DNA of 64,000 nucleotides from Scleromatobacter sp038243995 (GTDB taxonomy: Bacteria > Pseudomonadota > Gammaproteobacteria > Burkholderiales > Burkholderiaceae_C), in the NCBI GenBank assembly GCA_038243995.1, contig JBBRTV010000011.1, positions 62,001-126,000 on the forward strand, written 5' to 3'. The notes beneath the pieces are model-generated. The model was not told where the DNA came from, made no database searches, and was given only the letters and a program-made list of their open reading frames with translations. Below are positions 1 to 8,771 of the stretch, in pieces; within the stretch, counting starts at the first letter, position 1; the number at the start of each line of letters is the position of its first letter. The position numbers and the translations under genes are program-made.

Positions 1-46
1 GGCGGGTGGCGCCACCGGGCGCCGTGCGCGCTTGCGCGTCGGATGG

Positions 47-466
47 TCAGGTCTTGGGCACGATGACCTTGAGCCCCTTGAAATAGTCCCGGAAGAAGCC
101 CTCGTCGCGCGTGATCAGGCCGTTGCACTGAAGCAGGGCGTGGGCGCCGACGAGGAAGTCGGGCATCGTGCGCGGCGAGCCGACGACCTTGCCCGCGGCG
201 CGCGCCCGTTGCATGTATTTGCGCTGCATTTCGCCGGCCCGCACGGCCGAACGCTGCTCGATGGCCGAGAAGGTGAGGCCCATGTCGTCGAGCGCGTCCA
301 TCACCTCGGCGCCGTGGCCCAGGCCCGCGGTGACCTCGCTCGCGACGACGTCGCAGACGACCACCGGGCCGCTGCCGAGCGCCAGCCGCAGGCAGGCCTC
401 CGCCGCATCGGCGCCGCTGCCGTCGCCCAGCAGGTCGATCAGGACGGAGGTGTCGATGGCGATCAT
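47..466 (-). CDS. vapC: PIN-domain ribonuclease toxin, VapC type
   Basis: A 139-residue PIN-domain protein, the usual length for a VapC toxin. Such toxins cut tRNA or rRNA with an acidic, metal-binding active site. The expected acidic residues are all visible: D5 in the opening strand (AIDTSVLID), E44 (VASEV), D103 (MPDFLVG) and D121 (ITRDEGFF). It follows an AbrB-fold antitoxin gene by 22 bp in the same direction, the normal antitoxin-first order. Nothing indicates a truncated or dead toxin. The family call is firm; the RNA target cannot be read from the sequence. Confidence 0.88.
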   Translation of the reverse strand: MIAIDTSVLIDLLGDGSGADAAEACLRLALGSGPVVVCDVVASEVTAGLGHGAEVMDALDDMGLTFSAIEQRSAVRAGEMQRKYMQRARAAGKVVGSPRTMPDFLVGAHALLQCNGLITRDEGFFRDYFKGLKVIVPKT

Positions 467-488
467 CGAGGGCTGCCGTGGCGCTGCA

Positions 489-734
489 TCAGAATTCGGG
501 TTTCTCGTCCGGCGCGCGGCCGCGCAGGTCCTTCATGACGTCGTCGGTGGAAACGCCGCTGGGCAGCTTGAAGCGGCCGCGCACGCGCGAGATGGCGTCG
601 GTGACGTCCTTGCGCAGGATGATCCGCCCGCCGTCCAGCTCGACCTTCAACACGGTGCCCTTGGTGAGTCCCAGCGCGTCGCGCACGGCTTTGGGCAGCG
701 TGATCTGGCCGCGTTCGGCGACGGTGGCTTCCAT
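489..734 (-). CDS. vapB: AbrB/MazE-fold antitoxin, VapB type
   Basis: An 81-residue protein with a SpoVT/AbrB swapped-hairpin DNA-binding domain at residues 3-42 (ATVAERGQITLPKAVRDALG), followed by an acidic and basic tail of the kind that wraps around the toxin. It should neutralise the PIN toxin encoded 22 bp downstream and repress their shared promoter. I chose the ATG at 734 because GAGG lies five bases upstream; an in-frame ATG at 752 lacks a ribosome site but would add only six residues. The promoter and a perfect inverted repeat lie just upstream at 782-810. Confidence 0.85.
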   Translation of the reverse strand: MEATVAERGQITLPKAVRDALGLTKGTVLKVELDGGRIILRKDVTDAISRVRGRFKLPSGVSTDDVMKDLRGRAPDEKPEF

Positions 735-781
735 GTTCACCTCGGGGTTCATGCACCGAATCGGGAACGTTCGGTATGCAC

Positions 782-810
782 ATTGTATACGTACTGAATC
801 GTTCAGTCAT
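782..810 (-). promoter_or_regulatory. Predicted vapBC promoter with internal inverted repeat
   Basis: Read on the minus strand, ATGACT (810-805) and TACAAT (787-782) are separated by 17 bp, a fair sigma-70 match. The spacer holds ACTGAATCGTTCAGT (793-807), a perfect 6-bp inverted repeat around three bases. This is a natural place for VapB/VapBC autorepression. The binding role is inferred from how such operons usually work. Confidence 0.5.
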
Positions 811-882
811 CATGTGGACTGACAGCTTTATCCCTATTTGTTCCTGCGTGGAACCAATCGAACTTTCACGTATCCTGATTCC

Positions 883-3825
883 ATGCCCCAATTCCGACCG
901 CTTTCGCCCCTGAGCCTCCTCGCTTCCGCCTGCGTCGCCCTTCTCTCCGCTTGCGCCACCACGCCCAAGGGCGATGCCGGCGTGGCCGCGGTCGCCGCCG
1001 TGGCGGCTGTTCCCGCGCCCGAGTCGCAGGCCGCCCCGGCGGCCGCGGCGCCGGCCAGCGCCGCCAGCGCCATGGGCCCGGCGAGCCCGCCTGTCGCCCG
1101 CATCGTCACGTTGAAGAACGGCCAGCAGGTGACGGTGACGCCGGTGGGCGCCCCGCCCGGGCCCGCCGTCCCCGCCTATGCCGTCCTCACCAAGGACGCG
1201 CGCCGCATCGACGGCATGCTGACGATGTGGCAGAAGGAGGACAAGGTCTGGCTCGAGCTGAAGCCGGAAGATTTCAACAAGCCGATGTTCTTCTCGCCCA
1301 AGATCTCGCAGGGCCTGGGCGAGCCGGGCTTTTACGGCGGCTCGATGGCGAACCGCTTTGCTGCCTGGGGGGCGCCGCAGATCGTCGAGTTCCGCAAGAT
1401 CCACAACCTGGTGCAGATGATCGCGCTCAACGAGACCTTCCGCGCGCAGGACGGCACGCCGCAGGCGCACGCGGTCGAGGCCGCCTACTCGGCCAGCCTG
1501 CTCGGCAGCACGACGATCGCCAGCCAGCCTGCAGCCGACTCCCGGGGCGTGCTGGTGGAGGCCAACAACCTGTTCCTGAACGACACGCTCGGGATGGCGA
1601 TCCACCTGCAGCAGACCTTCCGCCAGAACTACGCCTACGACGTCCGCAACTCGTTCTTCGACTATGTGCGCGGCGCTCCCGACGAACTGGTGTTCGACAT
1701 CACGGCGCACTACGCGACGGCGACGATCGCCACCGCCGCCCCCAATGCGCCGCCCGGCACGCCCGTTCCCAGCCTGCCGAGCTTCGTGCCCGACGTGCGC
1801 AGCGTGTTCCTGGGCCTGCACTACTCGCTCGCCCGGCTGCCCGAAAAGCCGATGGAGCCGCGCGACGCCGACCCGCGCGTCGGCTACTTCACGACCACCG
1901 CGGCCAACTTCACCGACGACGTCGCGCGCACGCCGCGCGAACGCTTCATCGCGCGCTGGCGGCTGGAGAAGAAGGATCCGGCGGCGCCGTTGTCCGAGCC
2001 GGTCAAGCCGATCACCTACTGGCTCGACCACACCGTGCCGGTGAAATACCGCGACGCGATCACGCGCGGGATCCTCGAGTGGAACAAGGCCTTCGAGCGC
2101 ATCGGCTTCAAGGACGCGATCGTGGTCAAGGTGCAGCCCGAGGACGCGCTGTTCGACACGCTGGATGTCGGTGCCGCATCGGTGCGCTGGATGGTCAACG
2201 CCGAGCCCAACGTCGGCGCGCTCGGGCCGACCCACGTCGATCCGCGCACGGGAGAAATCCTCGACGCCGACATCTCGATCGAGAGCCTGTCCTCGCGCAA
2301 CCAGCGCGCGCAGCGCGCGCAGGTGCTCGACCTCTCCACGGCATTCGACTGGGCCGCGCTGCTGCAGGCTCCGGCAGGGGAGCTGGCGCCGCTGTCGGCG
2401 GCGCCGGTCGCCGCGCCCGGCGCGAAGGCGTCCTTCGCCTCCGGCGCCGGCATGGCGCGCGACACCGCCTGCCTGGCCGGCAACTACGCGGCGGAGGAGC
2501 TCGGCTACGGCCTCGACGTCCTCGCGGCGCGCGGCGACATCGAGCCCGACAGCCCGCAGGCCGATGTCTGGGTGCAGGCCTACCTCACCGACGTGACGAT
2601 GCACGAGGTGGGCCACACGCTGGGCCTGCGCCACAACTTCCGCGCCTCGCGCCTGTACTCCGACCAGCAACTGTCCGACGCCGAATTCACGCGCACGCAT
2701 GCGCTCGCCGCGTCCGTGATGGACTACGTTCCCGTGAACCTGCCGCGCCAGGGGGAACTCGGCGGCGCGCCGTTCCAGGCCACGCTTGGCCCCTACGACT
2801 ACTGGGCGATCGAGTACGCCTACAAGCCGCTGCCGGCCGACGCCACCCCCGCGCAGCGCAAAGCCGCCCTGTTGCAGATCGCCGGCCGCAACGACGGCTC
2901 CGCGCTCGAGTACGGCACCGACGAGGACAACTTCCTCGGCGTGGATCCCGAGTCGCTGCAGTTCGACCTCGGAAACGATCCGGTCGCGTTCGCGCAGAAG
3001 CGCTTCGCGATCGCGCGCGAGCTGTTCGTGCGCCAGGAGTCGCGCACGCTCAAGCCGGGCGAAGACTACTCGGTGCTGCGCCGCTCGGTCACCTACGCCC
3101 TGCGCGACGCCACGCGCGCCGCCGGGGTGCTGCTGCGCCAGCTCGGCGGGGTGGCGACCTTGCGCGACTTCCCGGGTTCCGGCCGCGATCCGATGCAGCC
3201 GGTGCCCGCCGCCGCCCAGCGCGCCGCGCTCGCCACGCTGGTCTCCGGCGTGCTCGGCCCCGACAGCTTCCGCGTCTCGCCCGCGCTGCAGCGCCGACTC
3301 GCGCCCGACTTCCTCGAGCGCGGCGATGCCTCCGCCGGCGGCGATGCCGTCTCGACCGACTATCCGGTCGAGACCGTCATGCTCGATTTCCAGCGCCAGT
3401 TGCTCGCCGCGCTCATGAGCGACGGCCTCGCCCAGCGCCTCGAAGACAGCGCGCCCAAGCTCGACCACCCGGGCGACGCGCTGATGCCGGGCGACGTCTA
3501 CGCGCGCATCGACCGCGCCTTGTGGACGGACCCGGCCAACTTCAGCGGCGAGAGCGGCGGCAAGGTCGGCGACATTCCCGCGCGCCGCCGCGAACTGCAG
3601 CGCGACCACGTCAACCGCCTCGCCACCGTGCTGTTGCGCACGCCCGGTGGCGTGCGCGTCGACATGCGCGCGACGCTGCGCGCCGAGGCGATCGCCTTGC
3701 TGCCGCGCATCCAGGCCGCACAGCGCCGGCCGGGGCTCAGCGAGGCGTCGCGCCTGCACCTGGCCGATTGCGCCGAGACGCTGCGCGTCGCGCTGGCGGC
3801 ACCGATGCAGCGCGCCGGATACTGA
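883..3825 (+). CDS. Zinc-dependent lipoprotein metalloprotease (DUF5117/DUF4953 type)
   Basis: A 980-residue exported protease. The start at 883 gives a clean lipoprotein signal peptide ending in LLSAC, with C24 as the lipidated cysteine; an upstream in-frame ATG at 838 would bury it. Residues 574-586 read HEVGHTLGLRHNF, the HExxHxxGxxH zinc signature of metzincin-like peptidases. The flanking regions resemble the DUF5118, DUF5117 and DUF4953 arrangement of large bacterial zinc-dependent metalloproteases. Alanine-rich sequence follows the lipobox and probably acts as a tether. Substrates are unknown. It stands alone; a hairpin lies just after its stop, and a two-component pair follows in the same direction. 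Confidence 0.88.
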   Translation: MPQFRPLSPLSLLASACVALLSACATTPKGDAGVAAVAAVAAVPAPESQAAPAAAAPASAASAMGPASPPVARIVTLKNGQQVTVTPVGAPPGPAVPAYAVLTKDARRIDGMLTMWQKEDKVWLELKPEDFNKPMFFSPKISQGLGEPGFYGGSMANRFAAWGAPQIVEFRKIHNLVQMIALNETFRAQDGTPQAHAVEAAYSASLLGSTTIASQPAADSRGVLVEANNLFLNDTLGMAIHLQQTFRQNYAYDVRNSFFDYVRGAPDELVFDITAHYATATIATAAPNAPPGTPVPSLPSFVPDVRSVFLGLHYSLARLPEKPMEPRDADPRVGYFTTTAANFTDDVARTPRERFIARWRLEKKDPAAPLSEPVKPITYWLDHTVPVKYRDAITRGILEWNKAFERIGFKDAIVVKVQPEDALFDTLDVGAASVRWMVNAEPNVGALGPTHVDPRTGEILDADISIESLSSRNQRAQRAQVLDLSTAFDWAALLQAPAGELAPLSAAPVAAPGAKASFASGAGMARDTACLAGNYAAEELGYGLDVLAARGDIEPDSPQADVWVQAYLTDVTMHEVGHTLGLRHNFRASRLYSDQQLSDAEFTRTHALAASVMDYVPVNLPRQGELGGAPFQATLGPYDYWAIEYAYKPLPADATPAQRKAALLQIAGRNDGSALEYGTDEDNFLGVDPESLQFDLGNDPVAFAQKRFAIARELFVRQESRTLKPGEDYSVLRRSVTYALRDATRAAGVLLRQLGGVATLRDFPGSGRDPMQPVPAAAQRAALATLVSGVLGPDSFRVSPALQRRLAPDFLERGDASAGGDAVSTDYPVETVMLDFQRQLLAALMSDGLAQRLEDSAPKLDHPGDALMPGDVYARIDRALWTDPANFSGESGGKVGDIPARRRELQRDHVNRLATVLLRTPGGVRVDMRATLRAEAIALLPRIQAAQRRPGLSEASRLHLADCAETLRVALAAPMQRAGY

Positions 3826-3831
3826 ACTTCG

Positions 3832-3859
3832 GCCGGTCGGGCGGCATCGTCCGACCGGC
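3832..3859 (+). terminator. Perfect 9-bp hairpin after the metalloprotease gene
   Basis: GCCGGTCGG (3832-3840) pairs perfectly with CCGACCGGC (3851-3859) around a 10-nt loop, six bases after the stop codon. There is no downstream T run, so it may stabilise the mRNA 3' end instead of acting as a complete intrinsic terminator. Confidence 0.45.
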
Positions 3860-3942
3860 ATTCGACCCCCTGCTGACGTCGCCTGTCGCACCGCCCGCCC
3901 CGGCCCCTGGGCGGCGCGGGCCGGGCGCGCTATCGTTCCGGC

Positions 3943-5079
3943 ATGGCTACTTCCTTACCCGCGCCCCCGGCCGTGCCCGAAACCCCGGTGACGCCCCGAT
4001 CGTCCTGGGCGGGTTTCCTGCGGGCGCTGACGCCGCGCGCGATCGCGTTGACGCTCGCCTTCTCCCTCGTCTGCGCCGTGGTGCTGAACCCGATTTTCGA
4101 CCTGCCGTTCACGGTGCTGCTCGGACGCACGCTGTTCGTCGGCTTCGTCACGCTCGTCGCGCGCAGCGCGGCCTCGCAATGGCGGCAGCGCGTGGTGCCG
4201 CCGTGGGTGCTGCAGTCGGTCACGGTGGCGTGCGCCGCGACCCTGGCCACGCTTGCCGTCTACCTGCTCGCCACCGGCGGCGACTTCATCGCGGTGGTCT
4301 CGCACGAAGGGCGCGTGCAGGGCTTCATCCTGATCTCGGGCACCTCGACGATCGTCGGCCTGATGCTGGCGCTCGGCGCGGTGGAGCGCCAGCGCGATTC
4401 CGAAGCCAAGGCGATGTGCCTGCAGCTCGCGCTCCAGCGCTCGCGCCTCGAACGCCATGCCGCCGACGCGCGGCTCGCGGTGCTCACGGCGCAGGTGGAG
4501 CCGCACTTCCTGTTCAACACGCTGGCGAACGTGCAGGCGCTGGTCGAAACGAACTCGCCGCGCGCCCCTGCCGTGCTGCGCAGCCTGATCGCCTACCTGA
4601 AGGCCACCATGCCGCGGCTGGACGACGGCGATGCCCAGCTCGGGCGCGAGATCGCGCTGGTGCGCAGCTACCTGGAGCTGATGCACCTGCGCATGCCCGA
4701 CCGGCTGCACTTCACGGTGGTTTGCGAGTCTGCGCTGCAGGGCTGGCCGTGCCCGCCCATGCTGCTGCTCACGCTGGTCGAGAACGCGGTGCGCCACGGC
4801 ATCGACCCGAGCGAGACCGGCGGCACCATCGCCGTGTCGGCGGCGCGCGACGGGGCGACCCTGCGGCTGGCGGTGCGCGACGACGGCGTCGGCATGAACG
4901 AGTCGTCGCAGCCCGGCACGGGGCTGAAGAACCTGCGCGAGCGGCTCGCGGCGTTCTACGGCGACGCGGCCCGCCTCGAGATGACCGAGGTCGCGCCCCA
5001 CGGCCTGCTGGCCGAGATCCTGATCGACGCATCGATACCGGCAGCGTCGGCGGGCGCCGCGCGGGGGATGGCCCGATGA
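3943..5079 (+). CDS. LytS/AlgZ-type sensor histidine kinase
   Basis: A 378-residue membrane histidine kinase of the His_kinase (PF06580) family. Several hydrophobic segments occupy roughly residues 25-155. The phospho-acceptor motif VEPHFLFNTL follows, with H188, and then the ATPase region with the N-box LVENAVRHG and the G-box motifs DDGVGMN and GTGLKNL. It overlaps the next gene, a LytTR response regulator, by four bases (ATGA), so the two are translationally coupled and form one system. Related pairs control cell-wall metabolism, exopolysaccharide or carbon uptake; the input here is not evident. Confidence 0.88.
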   Translation: MATSLPAPPAVPETPVTPRSSWAGFLRALTPRAIALTLAFSLVCAVVLNPIFDLPFTVLLGRTLFVGFVTLVARSAASQWRQRVVPPWVLQSVTVACAATLATLAVYLLATGGDFIAVVSHEGRVQGFILISGTSTIVGLMLALGAVERQRDSEAKAMCLQLALQRSRLERHAADARLAVLTAQVEPHFLFNTLANVQALVETNSPRAPAVLRSLIAYLKATMPRLDDGDAQLGREIALVRSYLELMHLRMPDRLHFTVVCESALQGWPCPPMLLLTLVENAVRHGIDPSETGGTIAVSAARDGATLRLAVRDDGVGMNESSQPGTGLKNLRERLAAFYGDAARLEMTEVAPHGLLAEILIDASIPAASAGAARGMAR

Positions 5080-6011
5080 GCTTGCCGGGACGCAGCGGGA
5101 GCGACAGCCCCTCCCTGCGCGACGCGCCGCGGCCTGCGGGTGCCGCGGCCCCGATCCGCGCGCTGATCGTCGACGACGAGCCGCTGCTGCGCACGCACCT
5201 CGCGCATCACCTGTCGCAGCTCTGGCCCGGGCTCGAGCTCTGCGGCGAAGCGCGCAACGGCCGGGAGGCGGTCGATCTCGTCGCATCGCTGCAGCCCGAT
5301 GTGGTCTTCCTCGACGTCCACATGCCCGGGATGAATGGCGTCGAGGCGGCGCGCCTGATGGGGCCGGACGTCGAGATCGTCTTCGTCACCGCCTACGAGC
5401 AGTACGCCGTGGCGGCGTTCGAGCAGGGCGCGATCGACTACCTCGTGAAGCCCTTCGACGTCGAACGGCTGGCCGAGAGCGTGGTGCGCCTGCGTCGGCG
5501 GCTCGCGGAACGGCGGCGTCTCGCGATGGCGAGCGCCGGCCTCGGCGGCGTGACCAGCGTCTCGGCCGCAGCGGGAGCGCTGTCGGCCGACGGCGACGCG
5601 ACGGCCGCCGGCATCCCGCCGGGTGGCCTCGACGCCGTGCTCGCGGCCCTCGCCAGCGAGCTGCGCAAGCGCGCTCCCACGGGCTCCCGATTGCAGTGGA
5701 TCCGCGCCTCGGTCGGCCAGATGATCAAGTTGATCCCGGTCGACGAGGTGTTGTACTTCCGCTCCGACGAGAAATACACCCTGGTCGTCTGGGTGGGCGG
5801 CGAGGCGCTGATCCGCAAGTCGATCCGCGAGCTGCTGGACGCACTCGAGCCGGAGACCTTCATCCAGATCCACCGCTCGACCATCGTCAACCTGCGCTTC
5901 GTTGCCCAGGTCGTCAAGGGGCCGAACGAAACCGCCGAAGTGCATCTGAAGGGGCGGCCCGAGACCTTGAACGTCAGCCGGAACCACGTGCACTGGTTCA
6001 GGCAGTATTAG
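5076..6011 (+). CDS. LytTR-family response regulator
   Basis: A 311-residue regulator that starts inside the stop of the sensor kinase gene (ATGA). A CheY-like receiver covers about residues 25-145, with phospho-acceptor D80 in VVFLDVHMPGMNG and the conserved lysine in YLVKPF. An alanine- and glycine-rich linker of some 60 residues leads to a LytTR DNA-binding domain (about 207-311), recognisable by IPVDEVLYFRSDEKYT and the IHRSTIVNL segment. LytTR proteins bind direct repeats upstream of their targets. The long linker is the only unusual part. Confidence 0.9.
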   Translation: MSLPGRSGSDSPSLRDAPRPAGAAAPIRALIVDDEPLLRTHLAHHLSQLWPGLELCGEARNGREAVDLVASLQPDVVFLDVHMPGMNGVEAARLMGPDVEIVFVTAYEQYAVAAFEQGAIDYLVKPFDVERLAESVVRLRRRLAERRRLAMASAGLGGVTSVSAAAGALSADGDATAAGIPPGGLDAVLAALASELRKRAPTGSRLQWIRASVGQMIKLIPVDEVLYFRSDEKYTLVVWVGGEALIRKSIRELLDALEPETFIQIHRSTIVNLRFVAQVVKGPNETAEVHLKGRPETLNVSRNHVHWFRQY

Positions 6012-6081
6012 GGGCCGTCGCCGGTCGCGGAACGCAGGTGGACGCCCGCGTCGCCGGGGTATTGCGCGAAAAACGGTTGTC

Positions 6082-7899
6082 TCAGCCCGCGAACGGCTCC
6101 GTGCGCAGCAGCAGCCACGCCTTCGCGGCGCCCTCCACCAGCGGCAGCAAGCGCTCGCGCACGGTGGCGTGATACGCGTTGAGCCAGTCGACATCGGACG
6201 CGCTCAGCATGCCCGGCTCGATGCAGCGCGTGTCGATGGGGCACAGGGTCAGCGTCTCGAACTCGAGGAAATCGCCGAACTCGTTGGCGCCGCAAGGCTG
6301 GTTGACCACGAGGTTCTCGATGCGGATACCCCACTGGCCAGGACGGTAGAGGCCGGGTTCGATGGACGTGATCATGCCGGCCTCCATGGCCATGGCGGGC
6401 TCGGTCATGGCCTTGCTGATGCTCTGCGGGCCTTCGTGCACGTTCAGGAAATAGCCGACGCCGTGCCCGGTGCCGTGGCCGTAGTCGAGCCTGGCGGCCC
6501 ACAGCGGCGCGCGTGCCAGCGCGTCCAGCATCGGCGACAGCGTACCGATCGGGAAACGGGCGCGGCTGAGCGCGAGCGTGCCCTGGAGCACGCGCGTGTA
6601 GTCCTGGCGATGTTCGGCGGTGATGGTGCCGATCGGCCAGACGCGCGTGATGTCGGTGGTGCCGCCGAGGTATTGCGCGCCGGAATCGATCAGCAGCAGT
6701 CCGTCGCCTTCGATCGTCGCGTGCGACGCCGGGCTGGCGCGGTAGTGCGGCATCGCGCCGTTGGCGTTGTAGCCGGCGATGACGGGGAAGCTCAGGCCGA
6801 CGAAGCCCGGTCGCCGGCGACGTTCGCCCGAGAGCTTCTCGTCGATCGTCACTTCGGTGATGGCACCGAACGGGCGCTCGGGCGCGACCGCCTTGTCGAA
6901 CCAGGCGTAGAACGCGCACATCGCGGCGCCGTCCTGTTCCATGGCGGCGCGCACGAATGCGATTTCCTGCACCGACTTGCGGCTCTTGGCCAGCGTGCTC
7001 GGGTTGATGGACTCGACGATGCGCACGCCCGCGGGGACCTGCTCGCGAAAGCCCAGCGTGATGCGGCGCGGATCGACCAAAAGCACTGCCTGCGCGGTCA
7101 GGGCGGCGAGGGCGGCGGCGGCCGCGGCGTAGTCGGCGACGGCGATGCCGTCGGCGGCGAGGCCGGCTTGCAGCGCGGCGTCGATCTTGCCGGCGCCGAC
7201 GAACAGGGTCGCGCGATCTTCCGCGACCAGCAGGTGGGCGAGGAAGACGGGGTTGTAGTCGACGTCGGCGCCGCGCAGGTTGGTGATCCAGGCGATGTCG
7301 TCGACAGTCGAGACGAAATGATGCGTGGCGCCGAGCGCCTTCATCGCGGCACGCACCTGCGCCAGCTTGGCGGTGCGCGGCAGCGGTGCGTGCGGCGCGG
7401 CGTGCTCGTAGACGCGGGCCTGGGGCAGGCCGGGGCGCTCTTCCCAGGCGGCGTCGAGCACGTCGGCGTGCGTCTGCAGGGTGATTCCGTTGGCGGCCAG
7501 CGCGTTGCGCAGTTGCTGCGAGGCGGCCAGGCCCAGCACGTCGCCATCGACCGCGACGACGCCGCCGCGCGGCACCTGCGTCGCGAGCCAGTCGACGTGG
7601 TGCGTGGCGGCGCCGGTCGGGATGCGGACGAGTTCGATGCCGCTGTCTTTCAACTGCGTCTCGGCCTGCGTCCAGTAGCGGCTGTCGGCGAACAGCGCGG
7701 CGCGGTCGGCCTTGACGACCAGGGTGGCCATCGATCCGGTGAAGCCCGAGAAGTGCTCCCGGCCCTGCCAGCGGCCGGGCAGGTATTCGGACAGGTGGGG
7801 GTCGCTGGACGGCACCAGCACGGCATCGACGCCGCGTTCGTGCAGCACCTCGCGCAGGCGGGCGATACGGGCGCGGGCGGGGTTGGTGCGGGTGTCCAT
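6082..7899 (-). CDS. pepP: Xaa-Pro aminopeptidase, M24B family
   Basis: A 605-residue cytoplasmic metallopeptidase that removes N-terminal residues preceding proline. The first half holds creatinase-like N domains; the C-terminal half is the pita-bread catalytic fold. Metal ligands are visible: D405 (LLIDSGAQ), D416 (TTDITRVWP), a histidine in GHGTGHGVGYFLNVHEG, and glutamates in SIEPGLY and LEFETLT. The length matches the three-domain aminopeptidase P type found in eukaryotes and many proteobacteria, and is longer than E. coli PepP. I picked the ATG at 7899 because GAAAGA lies about nine bases upstream; longer in-frame starts have no ribosome site. Confidence 0.88.
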   Translation of the reverse strand: MDTRTNPARARIARLREVLHERGVDAVLVPSSDPHLSEYLPGRWQGREHFSGFTGSMATLVVKADRAALFADSRYWTQAETQLKDSGIELVRIPTGAATHHVDWLATQVPRGGVVAVDGDVLGLAASQQLRNALAANGITLQTHADVLDAAWEERPGLPQARVYEHAAPHAPLPRTAKLAQVRAAMKALGATHHFVSTVDDIAWITNLRGADVDYNPVFLAHLLVAEDRATLFVGAGKIDAALQAGLAADGIAVADYAAAAAALAALTAQAVLLVDPRRITLGFREQVPAGVRIVESINPSTLAKSRKSVQEIAFVRAAMEQDGAAMCAFYAWFDKAVAPERPFGAITEVTIDEKLSGERRRRPGFVGLSFPVIAGYNANGAMPHYRASPASHATIEGDGLLLIDSGAQYLGGTTDITRVWPIGTITAEHRQDYTRVLQGTLALSRARFPIGTLSPMLDALARAPLWAARLDYGHGTGHGVGYFLNVHEGPQSISKAMTEPAMAMEAGMITSIEPGLYRPGQWGIRIENLVVNQPCGANEFGDFLEFETLTLCPIDTRCIEPGMLSASDVDWLNAYHATVRERLLPLVEGAAKAWLLLRTEPFAG

Positions 7900-8070
7900 C
7901 GTGAATCTTTCGCGGTTGGCGTCGTCGCGGCGCGCGGGCCGCGGCAAGGACGGGTATGGCGGCCCGCGGCGCCCGGGTCGGACGCGCGCTGCCGTCATGA
8001 AACGGGATGGGCGAATTTTAGGCGCTTCGTCCTGTCCCGCGCTCGCGCTCACCCGCGCGCAAACAGGTGT

Positions 8071-8718
8071 TTAACTCGGTTGCAGCGCGCGCAGTACCGC
8101 GCGCACCGGACTTGCGTCGGCCGTCGTGAGTTTCAGCGGCAGGGCGATGAGTTCGTAGTCGCCCTCGGGCACGTCGTCGAGCACGAGGTTCTCGAGCACG
8201 CGCAGGTCGCGCCGGCGCAGCACCTGGTGGCTGTCCAGCGTCTTGCTGGAGGTCGGGTCGACGCTCGCGGTATCGATGCCCACCAGCGCGACGCCGAGGT
8301 CGGCGAGCGCCTCGAGGGTCGCCGGCGCGAACGCGGCGCAGTCGGCATCGAAGGCCGCCAGCGGCGCCTTCGCGTACGTGCGCACCAGCACGCGCGCGGG
8401 CAGCGTGCCGCCGTGCGGGGGCAGGGCGTGCGCCAGGTGCGCGAGCTCGACGAGCGGCCGCGTGCCGATCGCGTGGATCACGCGGCAGGGGCCCAGGAAG
8501 GGCTCGAGCGCCACGAGGCCGATCGCCGCCGCGTCGTTCTCGTAGTGCAGCGGGGCGTCGGCGTGCGCGCCGGTGTGGGGCGACAGCGTGAGGCTGCCGA
8601 CGTTGACCGGGCAGCCGGGCCCCAGCGTCGCGACCCAGCTCTGCTGGTACGCGGTGTCGCCGGGGAACACGGGCGAGCGCGCGTCCAGCGGCGGGGAGAT
8701 GTCCCAGAGTGTCTGCAT
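8071..8718 (-). CDS. kynB: Kynurenine formamidase (arylformamidase)
   Basis: A 215-residue enzyme matching bacterial KynB, which hydrolyses N-formylkynurenine to kynurenine in tryptophan degradation. The cyclase-fold zinc motif HTGAHADAP contains H48, H52 and D54, and the N terminus (LWDISPPLDARSPVFPGDT) is characteristic of the family. The usual partners, tryptophan dioxygenase (kynA) and kynureninase (kynU), are not next to it: the flanking genes are an aminopeptidase and a secreted repeat protein. The rest of the pathway should therefore lie elsewhere. Confidence 0.9.
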   Translation of the reverse strand: MQTLWDISPPLDARSPVFPGDTAYQQSWVATLGPGCPVNVGSLTLSPHTGAHADAPLHYENDAAAIGLVALEPFLGPCRVIHAIGTRPLVELAHLAHALPPHGGTLPARVLVRTYAKAPLAAFDADCAAFAPATLEALADLGVALVGIDTASVDPTSSKTLDSHQVLRRRDLRVLENLVLDDVPEGDYELIALPLKLTTADASPVRAVLRALQPS

Positions 8719-8771
8719 GGCCGGAGCTTAACGCCTCGTCGCGCGCGGCTTCCCGTGGCGCGGGTGGCGAT

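Noticed and set aside
463..3891. A 1142-codon open frame on the minus strand opposite the zinc metalloprotease
   Set aside because: It is the antisense of a well-supported gene and has the arginine- and alanine-rich composition of frames generated by high-GC coding DNA. The plus-strand protein has a lipobox and zinc motif.
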